From contig NC_016459.1 of NCBI RefSeq assembly GCF_000226115.1, positions 3,602,501-3,666,500 on the forward strand: 64,000 nucleotides of DNA, in the 5' to 3' direction. Position 1 is the stretch's first letter. Every line of letters begins with the position of its first letter. Both the position numbers and the translations under genes were made by a program. This document shows, piece by piece, positions 48,018 through 58,376 of this stretch. The stretch is from Thermothielavioides terrestris NRRL 8126 (Eukaryota > Ascomycota > Sordariomycetes > Sordariales > Chaetomiaceae). The notes under the pieces are model-generated. The model was not told the origin of the DNA, made no database searches, and saw nothing but the letters and a program-made list of their open reading frames with translations.

Positions 48018-49338
48018 CTAGGGCTCCCACGCCGCCGCTCCATACGGGCGCGTCCCCGGCGGAACGTGCTCCCAGGACAGCTGGACCGAGGTGGTCTCGG
48101 TGATGGCGCCGCTGTGCTTGAAGGGGTGCTCGTCGCTCGCGCGGTCCTCGAGCGACTCGAAGCGGCCGTTGCCGTCCTTGGAGCGCAGCGGGATGCCGCG
48201 CGCGCTCGCCTCCGCCAGGTAGCCCAGCCCGCGGCTCCGGGAGGTGGACGACACGTGGTGGGCCGACGCGCCGCCGGACTGGCCGGGCCCCGTGCCGCTC
48301 TTGCTGCCCGAGGGGCTGATGATGTGGAACTTCTCGAGCAGCGGCCGGTAGACCATCAGGCACGCGGCGATCAGGTAGATGCCGGGCTCGCACACGGTCC
48401 AGATGATGAGCTCGGCCGCGTTGAACGTGGCGTCGGTGAAGGAGTTTGTGTTGTGGAACGCCACGAAGCGTAGAATGGATGCGATGAGACCGCTAAGTGT
48501 CCGCGGTTTTCTGGTCAGCCCGCAGCCACCACGGGATGGCGCTCGTTGACTGGGGGAGAAGACGGGGCACACCACTTACATGCTTCCGAAGAGAAAAGTG
48601 GCCAAGAGCCCCACCTTCAGCCCGTTGGAGGCGTGCAGGCGCAAGACAATGGGGATCGGCACCGCCAGCAAGACGGCGTCGGTCAGGATGTTCGGCAGCG
48701 TACCCCAGACAAACAGCGCTTCCTTGTTGATGCAGTGCGTCGCCTGGACCTCGGCCGAGCCCCAGTTCGCGGAGAAGGGCTTGCAGGCGGCCAGGATAGC
48801 AATGGTGCTGGCAATGGCGTTGCCGATCAGGACGGCGGCCGTGGCCCCGACGGCGATGTGCACGGGCTTCTGCGGGAAGAGCCGCCGGTAGAAGCAGCAG
48901 ATGGCCAGCTTGCCGAGGCTGACCGTGCTCGTGTACCAAGCCGAGATGGCCACCAAGTACTTGAAGAAGGACACGACGGTCTCGGGGCTCGTCTCCTCGA
49001 GATAGACGACATGGTACCCGACGCCGGCCTGCTTTATGCTGCCTGCGTCGATCGTGCCGGTCAGTGAGTGGCCGTGCGTCACCCGCTTCTCCGTCTCGCT
49101 GCCGGCGCCGGGCCGCCCCGAACTTACCGATGGCTATGCCGCAAGCGACCAACTGGCAGAGCAGGCTGACGAGGACGAGCCAGTCGTCCAGGCCGTAGCT
49201 GCTGCCGCGCGTGATGCTGCGCGCCCAGAATCGCAGCGCAACGGCGAGGATCTGGAGGGGTATGAAGACACCCACGAAGATTGTGAGCCGGTATCCGACA
49301 TACTCGGAGAGGCTGGACGGGTCAGCCTCGCTCGCCAT
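48018..49338 (-). CDS. SAT4/fungal rhodopsin-domain seven-helix membrane protein
   Basis: There are three exons: 49128..49338, 48580..49042 and 48018..48492 (382 aa). Introns of 85 nt (GTAAGT ... ACGCAG) and 87 nt (GTAAGT ... CTTAG) keep the frame. Start ATG is at 49338 (MASEADPSSLSEYVGYRLTI). Seven hydrophobic segments are visible, among them LTIFVGVFIPLQILAVALRF, WLVLVSLLCQLVACGIAI, ISAWYTSTVSLGKLAICCFY, AAVLIGNAIASTIAILAACK, a segment around ILTDAVLLAVPIPIVLRL, a GLLATFLFG-containing segment and AELIIWTVCEPGIYLIAACL. The CKPFSANW motif between helices and the helix pattern are typical of the SAT4 family of fungal integral membrane proteins, which frequently sit in metabolite clusters with no proven biochemical role. 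A cytosolic Ser-rich tail follows. It is co-oriented with the PKS, about 1 kb away. Confidence 0.85.
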
Positions 49339-49876
49339 CGTGCGGCTCCGCAAGCTAATCGAACCTGCGTTCGCTCGGACCTGAGTCAGAGGAAGAAAAT
49401 GCCGCTGGACTTTTTTTTTTTTTTTTTATTTTACGGGCAGCGCGGTCAGTTGTTGCGGGCACGCGAGATAGCACCCATCTCCTCGCTACTGCGTCTACTT
49501 ATGTGGTAACCCTCTCCGGCTGCACTTGCAGGACGGCGCAGCAGTCGCCATCGATTCGAATTTCTCCCGATGCAACGGGAATCCGTCGCGCAAACCCTGT
49601 GCTGATGCAATCATGGTGCCAACCCTGGCGCTGTGCCGCCGTTTATCTTCTATGCATGCTACTTGGCATGTAACACAGAATCAGCAATCGACACGGATAT
49701 TATCGAGTAAAGATTCGCTAAGTGGAAGAAGCAGGGAGCCGCGCGGCACGGGTTGGCGCACGCCACAATCCGAACAAACCCGAGGACTGGATCAAGGGAG
49801 GATGGCCGAGGGGGTCTGCCATCTTTCCAACGGTCAGTCCCACCATTCCCGTCCCGCCCAGCCCCCCTTGGTCCAA
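49339..49876. other. Intergenic region
   Basis: This lies between the SAT4-like start and the MFS 3' end (both minus strand) and holds the SAT4-like promoter. The plus strand has a T17 run near 49411-49427. Nothing else is recognised. Confidence 0.6.
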
Positions 49877-51668
49877 TCAACTGCGGATCCGCTTCCATTC
49901 CATACCCAAGGCGGAGATGCAACTCAATCCCGCAGCCACCGCCGGAAGAACATATGTGCTATGCAAGGCTGCGGCGTATGCGTTTCGCACCACACCGACA
50001 AGGGAAGGTGGGACAGCGGTGCCTATGTTTGTTGGCCCGGCCAGCAGGACGGCACTTGCGTCCAAGCCGGGGACGCCGCCGAGATTGCCGATCAGGACAT
50101 TGGCAAAGATGGCCTGCGAGAACACGATCCCGAGGATGGCGCCGAGGCTGTTGACGAGGCTGGACAGCGCACTAGCCGCGATGGTGTCCTGCGGCGCTAC
50201 GACGTGTAAGATCGACGTATAGGGGATCTGGTGGCAGAGGCCGGCGCCGATCCCGGCCAGGGCCTGGTACGCGATGATCCGAGGCCGGGGGGTGCTGGGC
50301 CGCAGCGTGATCAGCAGGCCGCTGCCCGCCGTCGCCAGGGCCCCGCCGAGGTACATCAACGGAACGTAGAAGCCAGTCACGCTTATGAACGCCCCGCTCA
50401 GAAGTGGCACAATCATGACCGGCATCAGGAACGCCAGATTGCTGATACCGGAGGCGGTGGCATCGTCGCCGCGTACAGCCTGCGTTGGAGATCCCAGACG
50501 GTTAGCCAGTCCCTATCGTGGAAGTGAAACGGACAAGGAGGTATGTACCTGGAACTCGAACGGCAGGTAGTAGACCAGCGCGCCAATCAGCATGCTCATG
50601 AGAAGCATGAAGGCGGCGCTGAAGAAGACGGTCCTCTGGCGCAGGACACGGTAGGGGATGGCTGCGTCTTCCCCTTGGTAGTGCTGGTAGACGAAGTAGA
50701 GCACCAGGGCGATCCCGCCGCCCACCAGGCAGCCGCACACGCGCGGATCCGACCACGGGTGCACCGGACCGGCCCACTGCAGTGCCAGCAGCACCATGGT
50801 GAAGCCGGCCGTCAGCAGCGTCATGCTCAGCCAGTCGACCCGGGCGAGCCGCTGCAGCACGGGAATGGCCGCCGTGGTCCGGGCCAGGCTCGGCGGATCC
50901 CGCAGGCACCACCACAGCACCAAGAAGGCCACGAAGCCGATGGGCAGGTTGATCCAGAAGCAGAAGCGCCAGGTCAGCCGCTCCGAGTCGGTGAACAGGC
51001 CGCCGAGCAGGGGGCCGCAGACCGAGGCGACGCCGTCGAGAGTGCAGATGAGCGCGATATACAGCGGCCGCGACCGGCCGGGGACAGCGGCGCCGATGAA
51101 GACCACGTTGCCCATGTACAGACCGCCGCCGCCGACGCCGCTGATGAGGCGGCCGACGATGAGCACGGCCGACGACGGCGCGAGCGCGCAGATCAGCGAG
51201 CCGGCCTCGAAGACCACCAGGCTCACCAGGTAGTTCAGCTTGGGCGAGAAGAGCGCGTACATCTGGCCGAAGGCAGGCTGCAGCACCATGTTGGTGAGGT
51301 AGTAGCCGCTGCTGTACCAGGCCGCGTCCTGGAGCGCGTTGAATTCCGTGGTGATCCGCGGCACCGCAGTGGCTGCTCACGTTGTCAGCAACAACAGGTA
51401 CCTAATCATGCCGCTGCCTGCAGGGGGCGTACATACCCAGGATATAGTGGTCGAGGCACATCAGGAACATCACTGCCATCATGCCTATTGTAAACACTAC
51501 CAGCTGTAAGCCGCGCATCAGGCCGTCATCGTTGCCATCTTCCGCTCCACTCTCGTCCTGCTTCTCACTGTCTTTCTCCATCCCGGGCTCAACCTCCACA
51601 GCAGTAGTGTCTGCCTGGTCCTTCGTCTTGGACACGCTCCCATCGGGTGCATCGCTCTTTTCTGACAT
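49877..51668 (-). CDS. MFS drug/metabolite efflux transporter, 14-TM (DHA2) type
   Basis: There are three exons: 51437..51668, 50549..51372 and 49877..50479 (552 aa). Introns of 64 nt (GTATGT ... GAGCAG) and 69 nt (GTACAT ... ACGCAG) fit the frame. The first junction restores LDHYILATAVPRITTEF, the first-helix/loop signature of DHA2 drug:H+ antiporters. Further hallmarks are SGYYLTNMVLQPAFGQMYAL, VGRLISGVGGGGLYMGNVVF and WRFCFWINLPIGFVAFLVLW. The cytoplasmic N-terminus is long and acidic. Family members export fungal metabolites and confer self-resistance, and its place between the PKS and the A-T-R gene argues that it moves the cluster product or an intermediate across the plasma membrane. 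It is divergent from the A-T-R gene, with 521 bp between the start codons. The C-terminus ends at an extracellular or cytosolic KRIRS tail without a long extension. Confidence 0.88.
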
Positions 51669-52189
51669 GTCTACGACACGAAACGACAACTGAATGGCCG
51701 AAAACGGTTTTTCCGTCTTCTTAATGCCAGGTTCAGTTGGGGTGAAGAAGGGGGAACAAAAGGAAAATAGAAAAAAAAAAAACACAAGATTATTGGACAA
51801 CAGCCAGGAAGGAATAGAGAGATGAGGCGCAGGCGAGGTATGATGGGGTCCCCCAGCTATCTAAGTGAGATCCTGCACTGGTCTTATTAATCGGTGGCTC
51901 CGCAGCTAGCTGCAGTAGGCAGTTGGTTGTTGACAGCGGAGTCTAATAACCAATCGACTTCCAATGTTGGTGCGTTGGTAAGGCATGCTGCCATCCCGCA
52001 AGGCGGGCACATAAGAAAGGCACAGTAAAAGCTGCCCCAGGTGTTATTTATACGCGAGCCAAGCCCCCGGGCCCATGCTGAAAATGGGGGCCGGCCGATC
52101 CTCCCCATCGTTATCGTCCATCGCATTGCGACCCTGCACTCCTGCACCGCATTGCACTCCAACCACAATATTGGTGGACCCCCGGGACC
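51669..52189. promoter_or_regulatory. Bidirectional promoter, MFS transporter / A-T-R reductase
   Basis: This 521-bp region separates two divergent cluster genes and is likely to co-regulate them. It contains a CGG-N5-CCG inverted site at 51892-51902, an A12 run near 51770-51781 on the MFS leader side and a GC-rich palindromic stretch around 52066-52075. No classical TATA box is evident. Confidence 0.5.
51892..51902. promoter_or_regulatory. CGG-N5-CCG inverted triplet, possible Zn2Cys6 site
   Basis: The bases CGGTGGCTCCG form an inverted CGG pair with a 5-bp spacer, a form bound by several fungal Zn2Cys6 regulators. It lies about 225 bp from the transporter ATG and 290 bp from the A-T-R ATG. 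Such a site can occur by chance in GC-rich DNA. Confidence 0.25.
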
Positions 52190-55100
52190 ATGGATGCTGT
52201 CGCTGACGAGCACCAGCGCATTTCGCGCTGGGAAAACGATCCGCTCCCACGCGTTGTCGACCGCCTCGGCGAGGAAAAGCCGGATGGCGTGTACAGCATC
52301 TGGGCGACCGCGTCGGGCCTGCGCACCATCACCTACCGCCAGCTGGCGAACGCCGTGAACGGCGCGGCCGGCTGGCTTGTGTCCCAGCTTGGACCGGGCC
52401 CCGGTGGTCGTGACGCTGAAGTCCTGACCTACGTCGGCCCGACCGACGTGCGCTATGTCGTCTTGTTGATTGCCGCCGTCAAGGCGGGTTATGTGGTATG
52501 TCCGACTTGCCCTTAGGCTCCTTGCCCCGAGACAGCATGTTCTCGAATCCGACTGAGATGAAAATTGCTAAACGGGGCGCCAGCTTTTCATGACCTCGCC
52601 CCGCAACAGCCTCGAGGCGCACCGCTCGCTGTTCGACCGGCTGAAGTGCCGGACGCTGTTGACCTCGGACCCGGTCCCGCCGCCGGTGCGACCCGTCATC
52701 GACGTGGTCGAGGCACGCCATCTGATTGTGCCGTCCGTGGATGAGCTCCTGGGCAAGGAGTACCCGCATTTTGCCTTTGACAAGACCTTCCAAGAGGCGC
52801 AATGGGATCCCCTACTAATCATGTGAGCGAGCCCGCCATCGAGCCCCCAGCTCGATGTTTGATTTTCCCGTCAGAACTGATCTCTGGCAGACACACGTCG
52901 GGGTCGACAGGCATCCCGAAGCCTATAATCTACACCCACGAGGCCTGGGCGCGCCAAGTGCGATGTGTCGGCCGTCCTGTTCCAGGAGGGTTGCCCTCGC
53001 TGGACAGTGCTTCGCGCGGCAAGCGGGTGATCTCCATGTTGCCGCTCTTCCATGTATGCGTCCAGAACCCGCTGGGACGGACCTACGTCCAGAGTCAAGC
53101 TGACTAGCCGCAACGCAGGGAGCTGGCATCTCGCAGCACATCTTCAACGCCATCCCATTCGGCAATATTCCCATTGCGGTGGGCACGGCTGCCATCCCCA
53201 CGGCCCAAGATATCGTGGACACCCTCAAACAGACGCCAGCCGAGGTGGTGATTGCCGTTCCGTCGGTGGTGGCGGAGCTGGCCCAGAACCCCGAGCTGCT
53301 GGATTTTTGCGCGTCCCGCCTAGAGATGATCCTCTTCATCGGCGGCGCTCTGCCGCAAGCCATCGGCGACACTGTCGCGTCCAAGGTGCAGCTCCGGTGC
53401 CAGTGGGGTGCATCCGAGGTGGGCATCCCGCAGCAAGTCATCGCGCCCGAGCTCGCAGGACCTGGCGGCTGGAGCTACGTCCGCTTCCACCCGTGTGTTG
53501 GCGCCGCGTTTGACGAGATTGCCGATGGCGGGTACGAGCTCGTAATCCGGCGGGATGAGGCAGTGGCCGATACCCAGCCAACATTTGCCATCCAGAACTT
53601 TGTGCAGCTGGAGAAAGAATACCGCACCAAGGACTTGTTCGTGCCCCATCCGACCGTTCCGGACGCGTGGCAGTGGTGCGCCCGGGCGGACGACATCATA
53701 GTCTTCCTCAACGGCGAGAAGACGAACCCGGTCTCGATGGAGCAGCACATCGTCGCCAGGAACCCCGAGCTGCGCGGGGCCATCGTCGTCGGCAGCCAGC
53801 GCATCCAGGCCGCCCTGCTGATCGAGCCGGTGTCGACGGCCAAGCTGACCACCGCCGAGCAGGCCGCCCTCATCGAGCGCGTCTGGCCGAGCGTGGAGGA
53901 AGCCAACCAGAGCGCCCCCATGCACGCGCGCATAGACAAGTCGTTGATCCTGGTGACCCCGGCGGACCGGCCGCCGATCCGCGCCGGCAAGGGCACCATC
54001 CAGCGCGCCAGCACGGTCGCGCAGTACGCGGCCGAGATCGACCAGCTTTACGCGCAAGCGGACGAGACGCTGGAGGACGACGAGGCGCCGGCGGCGGCAG
54101 CTGCAGCGGCGCCGACAGATGCCGCCGGTGTTGCGCGCGTCATCCGCGAGGCCGTCCGGGCCGTGACCGGCTGGCCCACGCTCGAAGACGCCGACGGCTT
54201 CTTCGAGCGCGGCATGGATTCGCTCCAGGCGCTGCGGCTCACGCGCGCTGTCCGCCGTGCCTTTGGACGCCAGGACCTCGCGCTCTCCACGATCTACCAG
54301 CACCCCAGCGTGCAAGCGCTGGCGGAGGTCGTACTGGCGCAGGCTCAAGGTGGCCTGAATGGCGCTGAATCGGATCGCGACCGGGCCGAAATCGAGCCGA
54401 TGCTGGCGACGTATCGCCGGCTGATTCAGGAGATCGCACAGCCGACCGAGAAGAAACGCGGCGCGGGCGAGCTGATCGACGTTGTCCTCACGGGATCGAC
54501 AGGCACAGTCGGCACGTTTCTTCTGCACGCCTTGCTCAGCCGCCCGGGTACTGGCCACATTTTCTGCTTGAACCGCAGCGCCGACGCGGGCGCCGTGCAG
54601 AGAGCAAAGCTCGCTGACGCAGGGCTACTGTCAGCCGGTGACGGCAACGACGACCTTGCAGCGCGCGTCTCCTTCCTTCAGGCCGACCTCGCCGCGCCGC
54701 GCCTCGGGCTCGACGCGGCCGCCTACGAGACGATCCGCTCGCGCGCCAGCGTGGTCATCCACAACGCGTGGCCCGTCAACTTCAACCTGCCCCTCTCGGC
54801 CTTCCGTCCGCAGCTGACCGGCCTGGTGCACATCTTCTCCCTCGCGGCAGCCGCCGCCCGCCCCGCGCGCGTCCTCTTCGTCTCCTCCGTCAGCGCTGTG
54901 GGCGCGGCGGCCGCACGCAGCGGCGAGCCCGCGCCGGAGCTCGTCCCAACCGACCCGGACGCGCCGTACGCCACCGGCTACTCGCGCGCCAAGTTCCTCG
55001 CGGAGCGCCTGTGCGACGCCGCGGCGGCGCACCTCAGCGGCGGCTCCGCGGCCGTCGACGTCGCCGTCGCCCGCGTCGGCCAGGTCGCCGGCCCCGTGCG

Positions 55101-55695
55101 CCGGCCGGGCCTGTGGAACCCGGCCGAGTGGCTGCCCACCATGGTGCGCAGCTCGGCCGCGCTGGGCTGCCTGCCGGACAGCCTGGGCGCCGCGTTCGAC
55201 GCGGTCGACTTCGTCCCCGTGGACGTCCTCGCCGACGCCGTGGTCGATCTCGCCACGGCCGCCCCCGAGGTGCTCAACCCACCCGGCGGGGTGGAGGAGC
55301 AGCGCCGCGCGGCCGTGTTCAACCTGCGTAACCCGCACCCCGTCCCGTGGGCGGCGTTGCTCCCGGCCGTCGCTGATGCGCTCGCCACAGCCGCCCCGGT
55401 CTCCGGTGGGGCCCCGAGCCCGGTCGAGGTGGTTGCCCCGGCCACCTGGCTCTCCCGCCTCCAAGAGGCCGCGACGAAGGAGGGCGACAACATCGAGGCC
55501 GCCGCGCGCCGCCTGCCCGCCCTCAAGTTGCTGGGCTTCTTCCAGGGTCTGTGGGCAAGTCAGGGAACCGAGCCGGTGGCACCCATGGCGATCGAGCGGG
55601 CGCTCGCGGCTAGTCCGGCGTTGGCGGCGCTGGGCCCCGTCGAGCCGGGATGGGTGCGGAAGTGGGTGGCCGAGTGGGCGTCGGTGTGGTCGTGA
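52190..55695 (+). CDS. NRPS-like adenylation-thiolation-reductase (carboxylic acid reductase type)
   Basis: There are four exons: 52190..52495, 52584..52822, 52891..53053 and 53119..55695 (1,094 aa). Introns are 88, 68 and 65 nt with GTATGT, GTGAGC and GTATGC donors. The adenylation domain shows HTSGSTGIPKPIIYTHEAW (about 183-201), MLPLFHGAGISQHIFNAIPF, RCQWGASEVG and a late GKGTIQR lysine loop. A thiolation domain follows with FFERGMDSLQALRLTR (Ser about 604). The C-terminal thioester reductase has VVLTGSTGTVGTFLLHALLS (NADPH site near 694), a Ser-rich FVSSVSAVG strand and the YATGYSRAK active-site Tyr/Lys near 856. No condensation domain is present. Enzymes of this layout activate a carboxylic acid as AMP ester, load it on the carrier and reduce it with NADPH to an aldehyde or alcohol. 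The substrate is probably an acid from, or esterified by, the neighbouring PKS pathway; this is inference. Confidence 0.9.
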
Positions 55696-56832
55696 TGGCC
55701 GCTGGGCAAGGCCGTGCAGTTGGTTCCCGATATGCTTGGTGCTTCCGACTCGTGTCAGTGTGTTTGCGGCCGCGGTGAGTGGAACTTAGAGTCTTGAGCA
55801 TAGCTTTCATGCGAATTTTGCTTGCCTCCAAGTCGTCGCTGCTTCGTCAACTATAAATCAAACTGCGTCTTTTCCTGTCCGAGAAGTCGTTCGTAGACAC
55901 TCCTTCATTGCCATATAGGCTCTGGTGCATGTCCACCAGGCACCGACGCAAAAGACGGAAGTCCTCTCGAAGTCGAGGACCTGGAGTGACGTCTGTAAGA
56001 TGGAAGATAAGAACCCCTTTCGCATTGATGAATATCGAAGTGAGGGCTTGTGCCGACTCGATGCTCTGCTGTCCCTCTGTCGTTTCAAGGAAAGCCATCG
56101 AGCGGAGACTGACGCTGTGAATGATCGCCGAAGCAAGTCGCTGCTTGCTGTGTGTGGAGAAAGAAATTGTGGAAAGGTCGCGTGTGGAGCTATGTAAGCC
56201 CCTGTGATTGGCCGGATATTAAATGGTTAGATCCAGTAAAACCACCATTCGTTTCCAGGGACTAACGTAAGGTACCTCCTGGTAGGTATCCCACCACTTC
56301 TCTGTTGACGAATGTCGACACCAAGGAGACAGGCCACGCCCTTCTGTAGGCATTGCCCCCATCCGAATTACGCTGTAAAAGTCTTTGGATACATTCAATC
56401 TCAACCCTTTATTTTGGCTACAAAGAGCTACATTGTCAGGACCTTGGCGCAGCACTGAGAGGAGCCACCACCGCAAAACAATGAGGCTCTCCAGCTTGTC
56501 GGGCTAAGTTGCCGCCGCCGTCGTCACCACGGCTGATCAGCTATCGCCAGACTCCAATCCACCTACCACTGCACTCCGCTTCCACACATGCCACAGGCAA
56601 TTTGCACGAATCACTGGTAAGATAGGTCCGTTGTCGCTACATTACTTAGTCCGTAGTCGCTGGCTTTCTGGTTGTTATCTCAAATGCACCAGCGGATCCG
56701 CTTCATTTTTGCTTTTACATAACTCGGGACGAATTCAGTCTTGGTAGAGGTGCTTTCTTTTCACAGCTACCAGTGAGTTTCAAAAGTCTTCAAATACTAA
56801 GTTCTTCTATGAAGAACTCGACAGTGACCACC
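55696..56832. other. Intergenic region
   Basis: This separates the A-T-R gene (+) from an unrecognised minus-strand gene. Apart from a weak 83-codon ORF on the minus strand (55847-56098, listed separately) I see no gene, repeat or RNA. The sequence becomes notably less GC-rich than the cluster. Confidence 0.55.
55847..56098 (-). CDS. Possible small hypothetical protein, 83 aa
   Basis: An ATG at 56098 in fair context (CTCGATGG) opens an 83-codon frame: MAFLETTEGQQSIESAQALT, then IFINAKGVLIFHLTD and RLREDFRLLRRCLVDMHQSL, a plausible amphipathic helix. A TATA-like ACATAG and a CT-rich stretch precede it. No domain is recognised. It could be a fragment of a larger, decayed gene or a chance frame. 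Confidence 0.25.
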   Translation of the reverse strand: MAFLETTEGQQSIESAQALTSIFINAKGVLIFHLTDVTPGPRLREDFRLLRRCLVDMHQSLYGNEGVSTNDFSDRKRRSLIYS

Positions 56833-57735
56833 TTAGGACGACGTTGCCCTGTCAGGAGCGTTGTTGTCTGGTAGTCCAAAGTTCCAGGGCATTTTGTAGA
56901 TCTCCCCACAGTACCGGTTCGGTATCGACATGTAGTCGGCCTCCATACCCTCCCGTTTCAAATAGAAAAGCCAGGTTGTGATGGTGCCATGGTCGCATAC
57001 TCGCCTGAACCGCCCCCACAGCACCAACCCTGGCGGCCATTTCTTCTTGCGCCTGGAGATGAACAGCGATTTCGGAGCGCGCTCCCAAGCCGCTCGGCTC
57101 TCGGAGCCGGTGAGTGCCGGTATCCTCTCCGAAACGTAGTAGCGAAGTGGTGAAGGGGCTGTGAGTGTCACAAAGCTCACCGCGACCGTAAGAGTGTTCG
57201 GAGACGGCGAGGCCGAGGAGGGCATTTCGCCATCCCGCACAGAGGCACTCGTGCTCGCCGATGGTTGGGGCGCATGCGGAAGCGTCGTAACAATCCGCAC
57301 TGCTATGATCTTACCTTTGACCGTTGTCCTGAACGGAGTGGCTTCGTTGAATTCAATTTGTCCGGCTTCTGCGTTAAGGCTTTCTTCTGGCTCAGCCTGT
57401 TCTGTGGGTTTCTTCGAGGTATGGCCGACGTGGAGTTTCAGCCTCAGTTTGCGAAGCCGGCGACTTATGAAGTCCATGATGGTGCCGTCACCTGGCCTGT
57501 CCTGTTGGGCGGTGATGAGCATTTCTTCGAAGATTCTGGCAACACTGACCGGATCTGAGTTTGGCATTGGACCAGAGGGCTCGCCGGGGGTCTCGCCGCC
57601 TGATTGGTGAATGGAATCGGATGCCATTGCTCTTGAGTTGTTCTTGGTTGCTTTGGTAGCACGCAACTCACTGCTTGGTGATGTTGAGGTGAGGAAGGCA
57701 GAACAAATTTCACACTGGAGATGATTGCTCAACAT
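56833..57735 (-). CDS. Hypothetical protein, 300 aa
   Basis: A single uninterrupted ATG-started frame ends in TAA at 56833-56835. I do not recognise a family. The N-terminal third is Ser/Pro-rich and probably disordered (SGGETPGEPSGPMPNSDP). A basic segment (ISRRLRKLRLKLHVGHTSKK) follows, then beta-rich sequence (VKGKIIAVRIVTTL, TLTVAVSFVTL). The C-terminal third is aromatic and basic (SLFISRRKKKWPPGLVLWGR, TWLFYLKREGMEADYMSIPN). The long low-identity-looking frame and coherent hydrophobic periodicity suggest a real protein. There is no signal peptide or clear membrane helix. It is divergent from the polysaccharide deacetylase gene with 641 bp between starts. An alternative start at an internal ATG (MASDSIHQ, 36 codons in) is possible. 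Confidence 0.55.
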   Translation of the reverse strand: MLSNHLQCEICSAFLTSTSPSSELRATKATKNNSRAMASDSIHQSGGETPGEPSGPMPNSDPVSVARIFEEMLITAQQDRPGDGTIMDFISRRLRKLRLKLHVGHTSKKPTEQAEPEESLNAEAGQIEFNEATPFRTTVKGKIIAVRIVTTLPHAPQPSASTSASVRDGEMPSSASPSPNTLTVAVSFVTLTAPSPLRYYVSERIPALTGSESRAAWERAPKSLFISRRKKKWPPGLVLWGRFRRVCDHGTITTWLFYLKREGMEADYMSIPNRYCGEIYKMPWNFGLPDNNAPDRATSS

Positions 57736-58376
57736 TTATAGACATCTAACTGGAAGGGCGGCCCTTCCAGCCCGCCTTCGCACAACAAATCTGTGCTTTG
57801 GGGAGCTCTAAGACAACTTGGGCTGGGTGATGGAGGAGAAGATTGGGCTAGCAAACAGCAATATCTCCAGCTTTCCCTGCCGGTCGCGATAGCGTACATC
57901 ACCGTTGTTCGCCTGCAGTTTCCAGCTGTGTCTCACATATATGCTGCAACTCGAGTCGTTCTTTGTTCCCCAGACTCGAATATATGTCCGGTGGGAGTAT
58001 GCCAAGGGTTAGGGTTGCTCGATGTTAACGAAAGGCTGTTTGATCATCTGCCGAAGTTCCACCCCCCATTCCAAAATCCGGAAACGGGAACCCTCAGTGA
58101 TGAGCCAAGTGCGGGCCGAACCACAAGAACAGGGGCGTCATCTTCATCAACCCATCGCAGACGAGCTATCCAACAGGTCCTCTTCCCTTCCCATTCCAGG
58201 TGTAACGAACTCCATCTACCTGGCCTGTGTGACCGCCCGTCGCCACACTCACACTCCCAAGTCGCCTTTACATCGCACCTCACAGTAATCCCCACAGCAG
58301 CCATCCCACTCCGCTGTCAGACTACCTAGTCTCCCAAACCGAAAACATCACCACCACCGCCACAGCGACCACCATC
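57736..58376. promoter_or_regulatory. Divergent intergenic region, hypothetical protein / deacetylase
   Basis: Both start codons face away from this 641-bp stretch. It contains AGGGTTAGGGTT at 58005-58016, two telomere-type units resembling a telobox promoter motif. The deacetylase side is rich in ACC/CAC repeats just before the ATG, as in fungal leaders. Confidence 0.45.

Noticed and set aside
50543..51493. 316-codon plus-strand ORF opposite the MFS gene
   Set aside because: It is rich in Gln/Glu/His/Ala as antisense of hydrophobic membrane codons; a shadow frame.
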